The notes under the pieces: model-generated
Database searches by the model: none
What the model was told of the DNA's origin: nothing
Seen by the model: the letters and a program-made list of their open reading frames with translations, nothing else
NCBI RefSeq assembly: GCF_900113485.1
Contig: NZ_FOPM01000016.1
Span: 1-64,000 of the forward strand
Reading direction: 5' to 3'
Length of the DNA stretch: 64,000 nt
Source: Methylobacterium gossipiicola
GTDB lineage: Bacteria; Pseudomonadota; Alphaproteobacteria; Rhizobiales; Beijerinckiaceae
Part shown: one piece after another, positions 57,884 to 64,000 of the stretch
How the letters are laid out: the number at the start of each line of letters is the position of its first letter
Numbering within the stretch: the first letter of the stretch is position 1
Made by a program: the position numbers and the translations under genes

Positions 57884-57966
57884 GCGTCATCTCCCAACGG
57901 GGCAGCGGGATGCCGCCTACCCTCAAGATGGGAAACCGGGGTGGGTTTTCCAGCGCCTCGGCCGGA

Positions 57967-58674
57967 TCACTCCGTGTCCGGGGCGGAGCGCGCGCCGCGA
58001 TAGCCCGTGGCCAGAACGTAGAGTTCGCTCGAATCGGCGCGGCTGGCATTCGGCTTCACGTGGCGCACGGCGGCGAAATCACGCTTGAGATCGGCGAGCA
58101 GCGTGCCCTCGGTGCCCCCCTGGAACACCTTGGCGAGGTAGGACCCGCCGGGGGCCAGGATTTCGCGGGCGAACTCGGCCGCCGTTTCGGCCAGACCGAT
58201 GATGCGCAGGTGGTCGGTCTGCTTGTGGCCGGTGGTGTTGGCGGCCATGTCGGAGAGAACGAGGTCGGCCGGTCCCCCGAGGAGGTCCGTGAGGATCTCG
58301 GGCGCCTTCGGATCGAGGAAGTCGAGGGTGATGAATTCGACGCCGGTCATCGGCTCGATCTCCAGGAGATCGATTCCGACGATCCGCCCCGAACCGCCGA
58401 CGATCTTGGCCGCCACCTGCGACCAGCCACCGGGGGCGGCGCCGAGATCGACGATGCGCTGGCCGGGCTTCAGGAGTTTGAACCGCTCGTCGATCTCGAT
58501 GAGTTTGAACGCCGCCCGCGAACGGTAGCCCTCGCGCTTGGCCCTGGCCACGTAGGGATCGTTGAGCTGGCGCTCCAGCCAGCGCTTCTGCGAGGCCGTG
58601 CGGCCACGTCCGGTTTTGACCCGTTGCTTGAGTTCGCCGCGCAAACCCGCGCCGGCACCACGCCTGTCGCTCAC
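57967..58674 (-). CDS. rlmE: 23S rRNA 2'-O-methyltransferase (U2552)
   Basis: RlmE/FtsJ (235 aa) methylates U2552 of 23S rRNA in the 50S A-site loop. The SAM motif is [15 protein letters not shown], and the catalytic K-D-K-E residues lie in [34 protein letters not shown] and DSSELYVLA. The N-terminal 30 residues are a basic extension common in alphaproteobacteria. The start overlaps the ppx stop (ATGA), so translation is coupled to ppx, as in many relatives. Confidence 0.95.
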   Translation of the reverse strand: MSDRRGAGAGLRGELKQRVKTGRGRTASQKRWLERQLNDPYVARAKREGYRSRAAFKLIEIDERFKLLKPGQRIVDLGAAPGGWSQVAAKIVGGSGRIVGIDLLEIEPMTGVEFITLDFLDPKAPEILTDLLGGPADLVLSDMAANTTGHKQTDHLRIIGLAETAAEFAREILAPGGSYLAKVFQGGTEGTLLADLKRDFAAVRHVKPNASRADSSELYVLATGYRGARSAPDTE

Positions 58675-59834
58675 CGGTAACCCCCACGGCGCCAGACGCC
58701 GTCCTCACGCATCATGTTCATCAAGAGCCCCTCGCGCAGGCCGCGATCGGCGATGCGCAGGCGGTCGGACGGGAAGGCCCGGCGAATCGCCTCTAGGATG
58801 GCGCAGCCCGCCAGGACGAGGTCGGCCCGGTCGCGACCGATGCACGGATTGTCGGCGCGCTGGTCGAGGCGGGTGTCGAGGAGATCGTCGATGGCGCCGC
58901 CGACCTCGCCGTCGCTCATCCAGAGGCCGTCCACCCGGCGGCGCTCGTAGCGGGCGAGGCGCAGGTGCATGGCGGCCAGCGTCGTCACGGTGCCGGAGGT
59001 CCCGAGCAGGTGGAAGTGCCGGGCATTGGCCGCTGGCGCCGCCCGGATGGCGAAGCGGGACAGCATGTCGGCCACCTCCTCCACCATGCCCTCGAAGGTC
59101 AGGCGGGTGACATCGGCGCCGCCGTGGCGCTCGGCGAGGGTCACCACCCCCACGGGCAGGGAATCCCAGGCCCGGATGCGCAGGGTCGGGTCCGTGGACG
59201 GATTGGTCGCCGCCCCGTCGAGCCAGGCGATCTCCGTGGAGCCGCCGCCGATGTCGAAGATCACCACCGATTCCGCATACGGGTCGGCCAACGCCGCGCA
59301 CCCCGTCACGGCGAGGTAGGCCTCCGTCTGGCGGTCGACGATCTCGAGGTCGAGGCCGACCTCGTCGCGCACCCGCTCGACGAAGGCTGCGCCGTTGACG
59401 GCGAGGCGGCAGGCTTCCGTGGCGATGATCTTGGCGCGGACGACGCCGCGCGCCTGCATCTTGGCGCGGCACACCCTCAGGGCGTCGATGGTCCGCTCGA
59501 TGGCCGGCTCACTCAGGCGGTCCGCGTTCCCGAGACCTTCACCGAGGCGCACGATCCGTGAGAACGCATCGATGACCCGGAAGCCGTGGGAGGCTGGTTC
59601 GGCGATGAGCAGGCGGCAATTGTTGGTGCCGAGATCGAGGGCCGCGTAGGCATTGCGGCGTGTCGGCCGATGGGTGACACCGGACCCCTCCGAGCGCGGC
59701 GTTCCCCCGGGGGGCGCCGTCGGTGTGATCGGCCGGGCCGCAGGGCCGACCGGTATGGTCGCGGTGCTCTCTTCCCGCATCGGCTGTGCCGAATTCCTTG
59801 GCGCGTGATCCCAGGCGGAGAGCCGGATCATCAT
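58671..59834 (-). CDS. ppx: Ppx/GppA family phosphatase
   Basis: A 387-aa member of the exopolyphosphatase / guanosine pentaphosphate phosphatase family, which removes terminal phosphates from polyphosphate or pppGpp. The actin-like ATPase motifs are [32 protein letters not shown] and [16 protein letters not shown]. It is short, lacking the C-terminal HD-like domain of E. coli Ppx. The first 55 residues are low complexity; starts at 59831 or 59780 are also possible. Ppx and GppA cannot be told apart by sequence alone. It leads the ppx-rlmE pair. Confidence 0.9.
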   Translation of the reverse strand: MMIRLSAWDHAPRNSAQPMREESTATIPVGPAARPITPTAPPGGTPRSEGSGVTHRPTRRNAYAALDLGTNNCRLLIAEPASHGFRVIDAFSRIVRLGEGLGNADRLSEPAIERTIDALRVCRAKMQARGVVRAKIIATEACRLAVNGAAFVERVRDEVGLDLEIVDRQTEAYLAVTGCAALADPYAESVVIFDIGGGSTEIAWLDGAATNPSTDPTLRIRAWDSLPVGVVTLAERHGGADVTRLTFEGMVEEVADMLSRFAIRAAPAANARHFHLLGTSGTVTTLAAMHLRLARYERRRVDGLWMSDGEVGGAIDDLLDTRLDQRADNPCIGRDRADLVLAGCAILEAIRRAFPSDRLRIADRGLREGLLMNMMREDGVWRRGGYR

Positions 59835-59929
59835 TCATCGACCAAGGTACAGGGCTCGCAGGCAAACTGCAAAGCCCTGATATGCTTGGCCGGATCGCCT
59901 GCGCACAGCCGTTGCGGGAGGTCGTGCGG

Positions 59930-59983
59930 CGGATCAGCTCGGCTTGCCGGCCGGGGCGGATCAGCTCGGCTTGCCGGCCGGGG
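59930..59983. repeat. 27-bp perfect tandem duplication at a stop codon
   Basis: A 27-bp unit starting cggatcagctcggcttgccg occurs twice with no gap (59930-59956 and 59957-59983). On the minus strand the right copy carries the final codons and stop of the response regulator. The left copy repeats them in frame directly after. It looks like a recent slippage event. Confidence 0.9.
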
Positions 59984-60431
59984 ATGTGCGCGACACTGGC
60001 CGCAGCAGGCTCTTCACCTGCGAGAACGGGCGCGGCCGATTGATCACCTCGTCGAGGCGCGTCCACAGGGTCTTCGGCGAGAACGGCTTGGCGATCACCT
60101 CGTTGACCCCGAGCGAAATCGCCCGGTCGACGACGTTGCGGCGCGGCTGCCCGAGCATGAGGATGATCGGCACCGTGGGGGAGGGCGAGGTGCTCGGGGT
60201 GCGGGCGAGGCGGATGAACTCTTCCCCCGAGATGATCGCCAGGTCCCAATCGATGATCGTGAGGTCCGGTTTGCTCTCGGCCAGCGCGCCGAGGGCCTCG
60301 GCCCCGTCGGGGGCTTCGAGGACGCGTTTGATGCCGACGCGCATGAGCATGTCGCGCACGATGCGGCGGATATACAGGCTCTCGTCCACCACCAGGGCGG
60401 AAAGGTCCGGGAAGGTCGGTGTGGCGATCAT
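59961..60431 (-). CDS. Single-domain response regulator
   Basis: A 156-aa stand-alone receiver with D16 (LVVDESLYIRRIVRD), phosphoacceptor D61 (LTIIDWDLAIISGEEFIRL) and the conserved lysine in EVIAKPFSPKTLWTRL. The C-terminal 30 residues are basic and probably disordered (RPRPFSQVKSLLRPVSRTSP). No kinase is adjacent. The stop lies within a tandem duplication. CheY-like receivers of this sort are common in alphaproteobacteria, and the output partner is unknown. Confidence 0.85.
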   Translation of the reverse strand: MIATPTFPDLSALVVDESLYIRRIVRDMLMRVGIKRVLEAPDGAEALGALAESKPDLTIIDWDLAIISGEEFIRLARTPSTSPSPTVPIILMLGQPRRNVVDRAISLGVNEVIAKPFSPKTLWTRLDEVINRPRPFSQVKSLLRPVSRTSPAGKPS

Positions 60432-60806
60432 GATGGCGGCATTCGACTCCGGTCCGCTCCTCCGAACGGTCCCGTATGATCTTGAGGCAACGTCCTTTTC
60501 GTTTTCCTAACGACCAAATCCCGGGCGCGAATTTCGCGTTTTCCGAACCAGGACGGAAGGGAGTCTTTCCGAACTCTTCACCGGGACCCGGAGGCGGGCA
60601 CCGCATTTTGCCGCACGAAAATGACGGAACCCCTACGCCGCAGGGGAAATGCACCTTGCGAGAAAGGCGCATTTCGGTCAGGACTAAGGCGTTATTCTTG
60701 GTCACCGCTGCCGGGGGTAATGATAGTGCGGAGCGTGGGCTGTCTGGGATGGCGCGCACGCGGTATTCAGAAATGATGGTCGGCGGACGGTTTTTGCGAG
60801 CTTTCT
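60432..60806. promoter_or_regulatory. Divergent gap and long leader of the cold-shock gene
   Basis: This 375-nt gap lies between the response regulator and the cold-shock gene and is more AT-rich than average. It contains a hairpin cccct-acgccgc-agggg at 60630-60646 and a second imperfect one between aaatgc and gcattt at about 60647-60674. A long structured leader is typical of csp mRNAs. No gene is seen. The exact promoter position is not resolved. Confidence 0.5.
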
Positions 60807-61556
60807 ATGGGACGTGGTCGTGATTTCAGGGGGCCGCAGAAGCGCGGCTTCGATGAGGGTGGAGCCGAGCCGCGTTGGCCCGATCAAGCTCCGCCGAGCG
60901 GCGGTGGCTACGGCGGCGGTTTCGGCGGTGGCGGTTACGACCGCGGCCCGTCGCGGGCGGCGGCAGCCCCCTCGGGACCGGAGCGTGACGCGACGGTCAA
61001 GTGGTTCAACAAGGAGAAGGGCTTCGGTTTCGTCGAGCTGGCCGACGGCTCGGGCGATGCCTTCCTCCACATCCGCGCCGTCGAAGCCGCTGGCCATGCC
61101 GACCTCCTCCCCGGCACGCGCCTGACGGTCCATACGGCCCAGGGCCAGAAGGGTCCGCAGGTGACGGATGTCACCAGCGTGGACACCTCCACGGCCGAAG
61201 CCGCCCCCATGCGCGATTCCCGTCCGCCCCGCTCCGGCGGCTTCGGCGGTGATCGCTTCGGTGGCGACCGTGGCGGCTACGGCGGCGGTGACCGCTACGG
61301 CAGCAGCGACCGCGGCGGCGGCGGACGTTTCGCCAGCGGCCCCTCGACCGAGATGAGCGGCACCGTGAAGTGGTACGACCCGGCCAAGGGCTTCGGCTTC
61401 GTCTCCGTCAACGACGGTGGCAAGGACGTGTTCGTGCACCGCTCCGCCCTGTCGCGCGCCGGCCTCGACTCCCTGGCCGAAGGCCAGCAGGTCGTTCTCG
61501 GCGTCGTCGAGGGTCAGAAGGGCCGCGAGGCCCAGAGCGTCCACGTCGACGATTGA
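60807..61556 (+). CDS. Double cold-shock-domain protein with RGG-like linkers
   Basis: A 249-aa RNA/DNA chaperone with two cold-shock domains. Domain 1 (about 60-127) has VKWFNKEKGFGFVELADGSG and DAFLHI; domain 2 (about 183-249) has GTVKWYDPAKGFGFVSVNDG and DVFVHRSALSRAG, so both have RNP1 and RNP2 elements. The N-terminus and the linker (about 135-180) are rich in Gly, Arg, Asp and Tyr (GGDRFGGDRGGYGGGDRYG). Two-domain Csp proteins are usual in Rhizobiales, but most have a short linker. It is monocistronic, with a long leader and a textbook terminator. Confidence 0.93.
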   Translation: MGRGRDFRGPQKRGFDEGGAEPRWPDQAPPSGGGYGGGFGGGGYDRGPSRAAAAPSGPERDATVKWFNKEKGFGFVELADGSGDAFLHIRAVEAAGHADLLPGTRLTVHTAQGQKGPQVTDVTSVDTSTAEAAPMRDSRPPRSGGFGGDRFGGDRGGYGGGDRYGSSDRGGGGRFASGPSTEMSGTVKWYDPAKGFGFVSVNDGGKDVFVHRSALSRAGLDSLAEGQQVVLGVVEGQKGREAQSVHVDD

Positions 61557-61566
61557 TCGACCCCCG

Positions 61567-61590
61567 GTGGCCGCTTTGCGGCCATCTTTT
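61567..61590 (+). terminator. Rho-independent terminator of the cold-shock gene
   Basis: The stem tggccgc / gcggcca with loop ttt is followed by tctttt, 11 nt after the stop. A second hairpin (cggcggcc / ggtcgccg, apical ccttcg) at 61606-61627 is followed by tttcgcgtttt and may act as a backup. Confidence 0.88.
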
Positions 61591-61663
61591 CGAGACGTCA
61601 GTGAGCGGCGGCCCCTTCGGGTCGCCGTTTCGCGTTTTGGCATCGCCTTGTTCGGAGTGACGG

Positions 61664-61936
61664 ATGCGGACCTTTTTGCTCGCCGCGCTGGGCCTCGTCG
61701 TGACCACGATTCCACCTGCGGCGGAGGATTTCACGGGCTTCTATGCCGGGGTGAACGCGGGCTATGCCTTCGAAAGGGGCGATGGGTCCGAGCGCGGTCC
61801 CGGGCCGACCGGGCTCGGCGGCGTCGGCTCATCCGAAGCCGGGCCCAATGCCCTGCCGCCGAGTGCGCAGGACGCCTCGCGCGCCCTTCAGGCCCGTAAC
61901 CGGTCCTCGGGCGGCGGGACGGGCTTTCCCCGCTGA
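61664..61936 (+). CDS. Short secreted protein, possible remnant of an outer membrane barrel
   Basis: A 90-aa protein with a signal peptide (about 1-20, ending PPAAE). The mature start DFTGFYAGVNAGYAFERGDG matches the first beta hairpin of Omp25/RopB-type eight-stranded barrels common in Rhizobiales. Instead of seven more strands, the rest is Gly/Ser/Pro-rich (GPTGLGGVGSSEAGPNALPP) and ends. It may be a truncated barrel gene or a short protein in its own right. It is 107 nt after the cold-shock stop. Confidence 0.65.
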   Translation: MRTFLLAALGLVVTTIPPAAEDFTGFYAGVNAGYAFERGDGSERGPGPTGLGGVGSSEAGPNALPPSAQDASRALQARNRSSGGGTGFPR

Positions 61937-61992
61937 GGGCGGGACGCCGTGACTCACGCCCCCATCTCCTATCGGTCGATCGGCCAACGAAA

Positions 61993-62018
61993 AAGGGCCG
62001 CCCCTCGGGGCGGCCCTT
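61993..62018 (-). terminator. Rho-independent terminator of rpsD
   Basis: On the minus strand the stem aagggccgcccc / ggggcggccctt is followed by a short T-run (TTTTT complementary to 61990-61994). It lies about 30 nt past the rpsD stop. It can also slow rightward transcription, where ct follows. Confidence 0.85.
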
Positions 62019-62046
62019 CTCGCATTCGGCTGCGATCCGGTCGGGA

Positions 62047-62664
62047 TCAGCGCGAATAGAACTCGATGACGAGGTTCGGTTCCATCTGGACGGGGTAGGG
62101 GACCTCGCCGAGGTTCGGGATGCGGGTGACGCGGGCGGTCATCTTGGCGTGATCCACCTCGATGTAGTCCGGCACGTCGCGCTCGGGAAGCTGCGAGGCC
62201 ACCACGACGATCTCGAGCTGCTTCGAGGCTTCCTTGACCTCGATGACGTCGCCGGTCTTCACGAGGTAGCTGGCGATGTTCACCCGCTGGCCGTTGACCT
62301 TGACGTGACCGTGGTTGACGAACTGGCGCGCGGCGAACGGGGTCGGCACGAACTTGGCGCGGTAGACCACGGCGTCGAGGCGGCGCTCGAGCAGGCCGAT
62401 CAGGTTCTCGCCCGAATCGCCACGGAGGCGGATGGCCTCGGCGTAGTAGCGGCGGAACTGCTTCTCGGTGATGTTGGCGTAGTAGCCCTTGAGCTTCTGC
62501 TTGGCGCGCAGCTGCGTGCCGAAGTCGGACATCTTGCCCTTGCGGCGCTGGCCGTGCTGGCCGGGGCCGTACTCGCGGCGATTGACGGGGCTCTTCGGGC
62601 GGCCCCAGATGTTCTGGCCCATGCGGCGATCGAGCTTGTGCTTCGCCTGAATACGTTTGGACAT
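62047..62664 (-). CDS. rpsD: 30S ribosomal protein S4
   Basis: S4 (205 aa) is a primary 16S rRNA-binding protein. The N-terminal domain has [20 protein letters not shown] and [20 protein letters not shown]; the S4 RNA-binding domain has [20 protein letters not shown] and [20 protein letters not shown]. The length and end (LVIEFYSR) are standard. It is monocistronic here, as in other alphaproteobacteria, and not part of the alpha operon with rpsM, rpsK and rpoA. S4 represses its own operon in E. coli; no such site was identified here. Confidence 0.98.
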   Translation of the reverse strand: MSKRIQAKHKLDRRMGQNIWGRPKSPVNRREYGPGQHGQRRKGKMSDFGTQLRAKQKLKGYYANITEKQFRRYYAEAIRLRGDSGENLIGLLERRLDAVVYRAKFVPTPFAARQFVNHGHVKVNGQRVNIASYLVKTGDVIEVKEASKQLEIVVVASQLPERDVPDYIEVDHAKMTARVTRIPNLGEVPYPVQMEPNLVIEFYSR

Positions 62665-62788
62665 CGCGGTTCCTCTCGCAATGGAGATCTATCGAGGAAC
62701 GCGCCCTCCTCTTTCCGGACCGGCCCGATGGCCTGCCCCGGAACGACAGAGCGGCCGAAGCCGACTCACGGGTGCGCTGGAAAATGCG

Positions 62789-62813
62789 ACGGGGCCCCTC
62801 ATCGGAGCCCCGT
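62789..62813 (-). terminator. Rho-independent terminator of murI
   Basis: On the minus strand the stem acggggc-t-cc / gg-g-gccccgt (one mismatch, 5-nt loop) is followed by cgcatttt. It lies 65 nt after the murI stop and 125 nt before the rpsD start. Confidence 0.7.
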
Positions 62814-62877
62814 TGCAGGCGGTTCGTTAGAGCGGATCGGCGCCGGCGTCAATGCCGAGCCGGCTCGAAAGCGCCGC

Positions 62878-63693
62878 CTATTGCAGACCGAGCGGCATCG
62901 GCTCGACGGCGACGGTCCGGATGCCGCGCGCCGTCAGGGAGCGCCGCAGCGGTTCGGTCAGGCCGGCTCCCCCCGTGAAGGCGCCGAGCACGGGGCCCGC
63001 GTCGGGGGCGTCCCGGTCCGCCGACCCGAGGAGCTGGATCACCCGGCGGGCGATGGCGGGGGCCGGATCGATCCAGGTGACGGGCCACGGTGCCAGGGCC
63101 TGGAAGCGGGCGAGGAGGAGCGGATAATGGGTGCAGGAGAGGCAGACCACGTCGGTGCGGCGGCCATCGGCCTTCGTGACGAAGCAGGGCGCGATCTCGG
63201 CGGCCAGCGCAGCATCGTCGATGGCCGCGCCGGCGAGTTCCGCTTCGGCGAAGCCCGCGAGGTTCGGGGCGCCCACGAGGGTCACGTCACAGGTGCCGGC
63301 ATAGGTCTCGATGAGTTCGTGGGTATAGGCCCGCGCCACCGTGCCGGGCGTCGCCAGCAGGGTGACGACCCGCGAGCGCGTCGCCGCCGCCGCCGGTTTG
63401 ATCGGCGGCACCACGCCGACGAACGGGGTGACGAAGCGTTGGCGCAGGGCCGGCAGCACCAGGGTCGAGGCGGTGTTGCAGGCCACCACCACGAGGTCGG
63501 GCGCATGCAGCGCGAGGAGACGCTCCATCACCGTGAGCACGCGCTCGATCAGGACCGATTCGCTGAGGCGCCCGTACGGGAAGGCCGCGTCGTCGGCGGC
63601 GTAGACGAACGCCGCGTCGGGCCGCGCGCGGCGAACCTGCTCCAGGACCGTGAGGCCGCCGAGCCCGGAATCGAACACCAGGATGGTGGGCAT
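62878..63693 (-). CDS. murI: Glutamate racemase
   Basis: MurI (271 aa) makes D-glutamate for peptidoglycan. The two catalytic cysteines are C72 in VVACNTASTLVLPAL and C187 in VCLSCTHYPLLL. The N-terminal ILVFDSGLGGLTVLEQV has the conserved D8-S9, and YAADDAAFPYG is family standard. ATG 63693 is chosen because ggaagg lies 9 nt upstream; in-frame starts at 63738 and 63753 would add 15 or 20 residues. It supplies the substrate of MurD, encoded about 42 kb away in this window. Confidence 0.95.
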   Translation of the reverse strand: MPTILVFDSGLGGLTVLEQVRRARPDAAFVYAADDAAFPYGRLSESVLIERVLTVMERLLALHAPDLVVVACNTASTLVLPALRQRFVTPFVGVVPPIKPAAAATRSRVVTLLATPGTVARAYTHELIETYAGTCDVTLVGAPNLAGFAEAELAGAAIDDAALAAEIAPCFVTKADGRRTDVVCLSCTHYPLLLARFQALAPWPVTWIDPAPAIARRVIQLLGSADRDAPDAGPVLGAFTGGAGLTEPLRRSLTARGIRTVAVEPMPLGLQ

Positions 63694-63938
63694 CGGCGCC
63701 ACCTTCCGGGCCACGGCACCCGTGGTCGCTCCTGCCATGAGATCGATCCGCATCCGAGAAACCGGTCCGATTGTCGCGCTACGAAGGCAAAATGTCGGTC
63801 CGCATCGGTTAAGAGGATGTCACCGTGGCCGGAAAAAGGCGTTCGATCCCCGGCCGCGACGAACGGCCCAGCTTGCCCTCCGTTGTCGAATGGCGGCCCG
63901 GCCTTATCTCCCTTGCTTGACGAGAGGGAGTGGCCGCC

Positions 63939-64000
63939 ATGGCAGCGACGGCAGCGTTGCGCGAGATACGTGACGAGGCGAAGGACAGGCCGGTTTTTCC
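63939..64000 (+). CDS. Start of an unidentified gene (partial, runs off the window)
   Basis: ATG 63939 is preceded by gagagggag, a good ribosome binding site, and reads MAATAALREIRDEAKDRPVF before the window ends. Twenty codons are too few to name a family. It is divergent from murI, with 245 nt between starts. Confidence 0.5.
   Translation, partial: MAATAALREIRDEAKDRPVF

Overview
The window is chromosomal DNA of a high-GC alphaproteobacterium of the order Hyphomicrobiales (Rhizobiales). The content fits a member of the Methylobacteriaceae best: a PleC-type kinase beside glnE and pepN, a bamE / cytochrome bc1 chaperone / DUF177 / plsX / fabH / ihfA / merR block, a potassium-independent proton pyrophosphatase, a prkA-yeaH-spoVR operon, and a LOV kinase facing a bacteriophytochrome. 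The genus is inferred from gene content; no database search was possible. Nearly all genes are housekeeping or signalling genes. I see no insertion sequence, prophage, integrase or CRISPR array.

Layout. 1-406: the 3' end of an rRNA operon (23S end, spacer, 5S, strong terminator). 675-5694: a tightly overlapping operon of response regulator, sensor kinase and glnE. 5704-10923 (minus): a PleC/PdhS-like kinase and aminopeptidase N. 11069-12037: glyoxalase I and RNase P RNA. 12445-21211: the proximal half of the division and cell wall (dcw) cluster, rsmH-ftsL-ftsI-murE-murF-mraY-murD, without mraZ and ending at murD with a hairpin that straddles the stop codon. 21307-25034: an O-antigen-ligase-like membrane protein and hppA.

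25077-37579 is the most distinctive part. A LOV-domain hybrid kinase (blue light, Cys93) is divergent from a bacteriophytochrome kinase (red/far-red, Cys14). The phytochrome is followed by an Rcp1-like single-domain regulator and an overlapping REC-HK-REC hybrid kinase. Then come an Old Yellow Enzyme, a GAF-PAS-PAS HWE-type kinase translationally coupled to a HAD phosphatase, and a membrane diguanylate cyclase. This looks like a compact light and redox sensing island; the wiring between its parts is inference.

37798-42680: bamE (minus) and the lipid and envelope block. 42786-48345: a small secreted protein and the prkA-yeaH-spoVR operon. 48458-53249 (minus): tRNA-Pro(GGG) and an RND efflux permease and adaptor pair whose intercistronic gap holds a 34-bp perfect palindrome. 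53377-60431: rhodanese, glycosyltransferase, a zinc-ribbon protein with a metallo-beta-lactamase-like fold, a nu-class GST, a small orphan protein, msrA, rlmE-ppx and a single-domain response regulator. 60807-64000: a double cold-shock-domain protein with a long leader, a short secreted beta-barrel-like fragment, rpsD, murI and the first codons of a gene that runs off the end.

Start codons were chosen from ribosome binding sites, overlaps and family length. Many very long reading frames antisense to these genes were rejected as products of the GC-rich third codon position.
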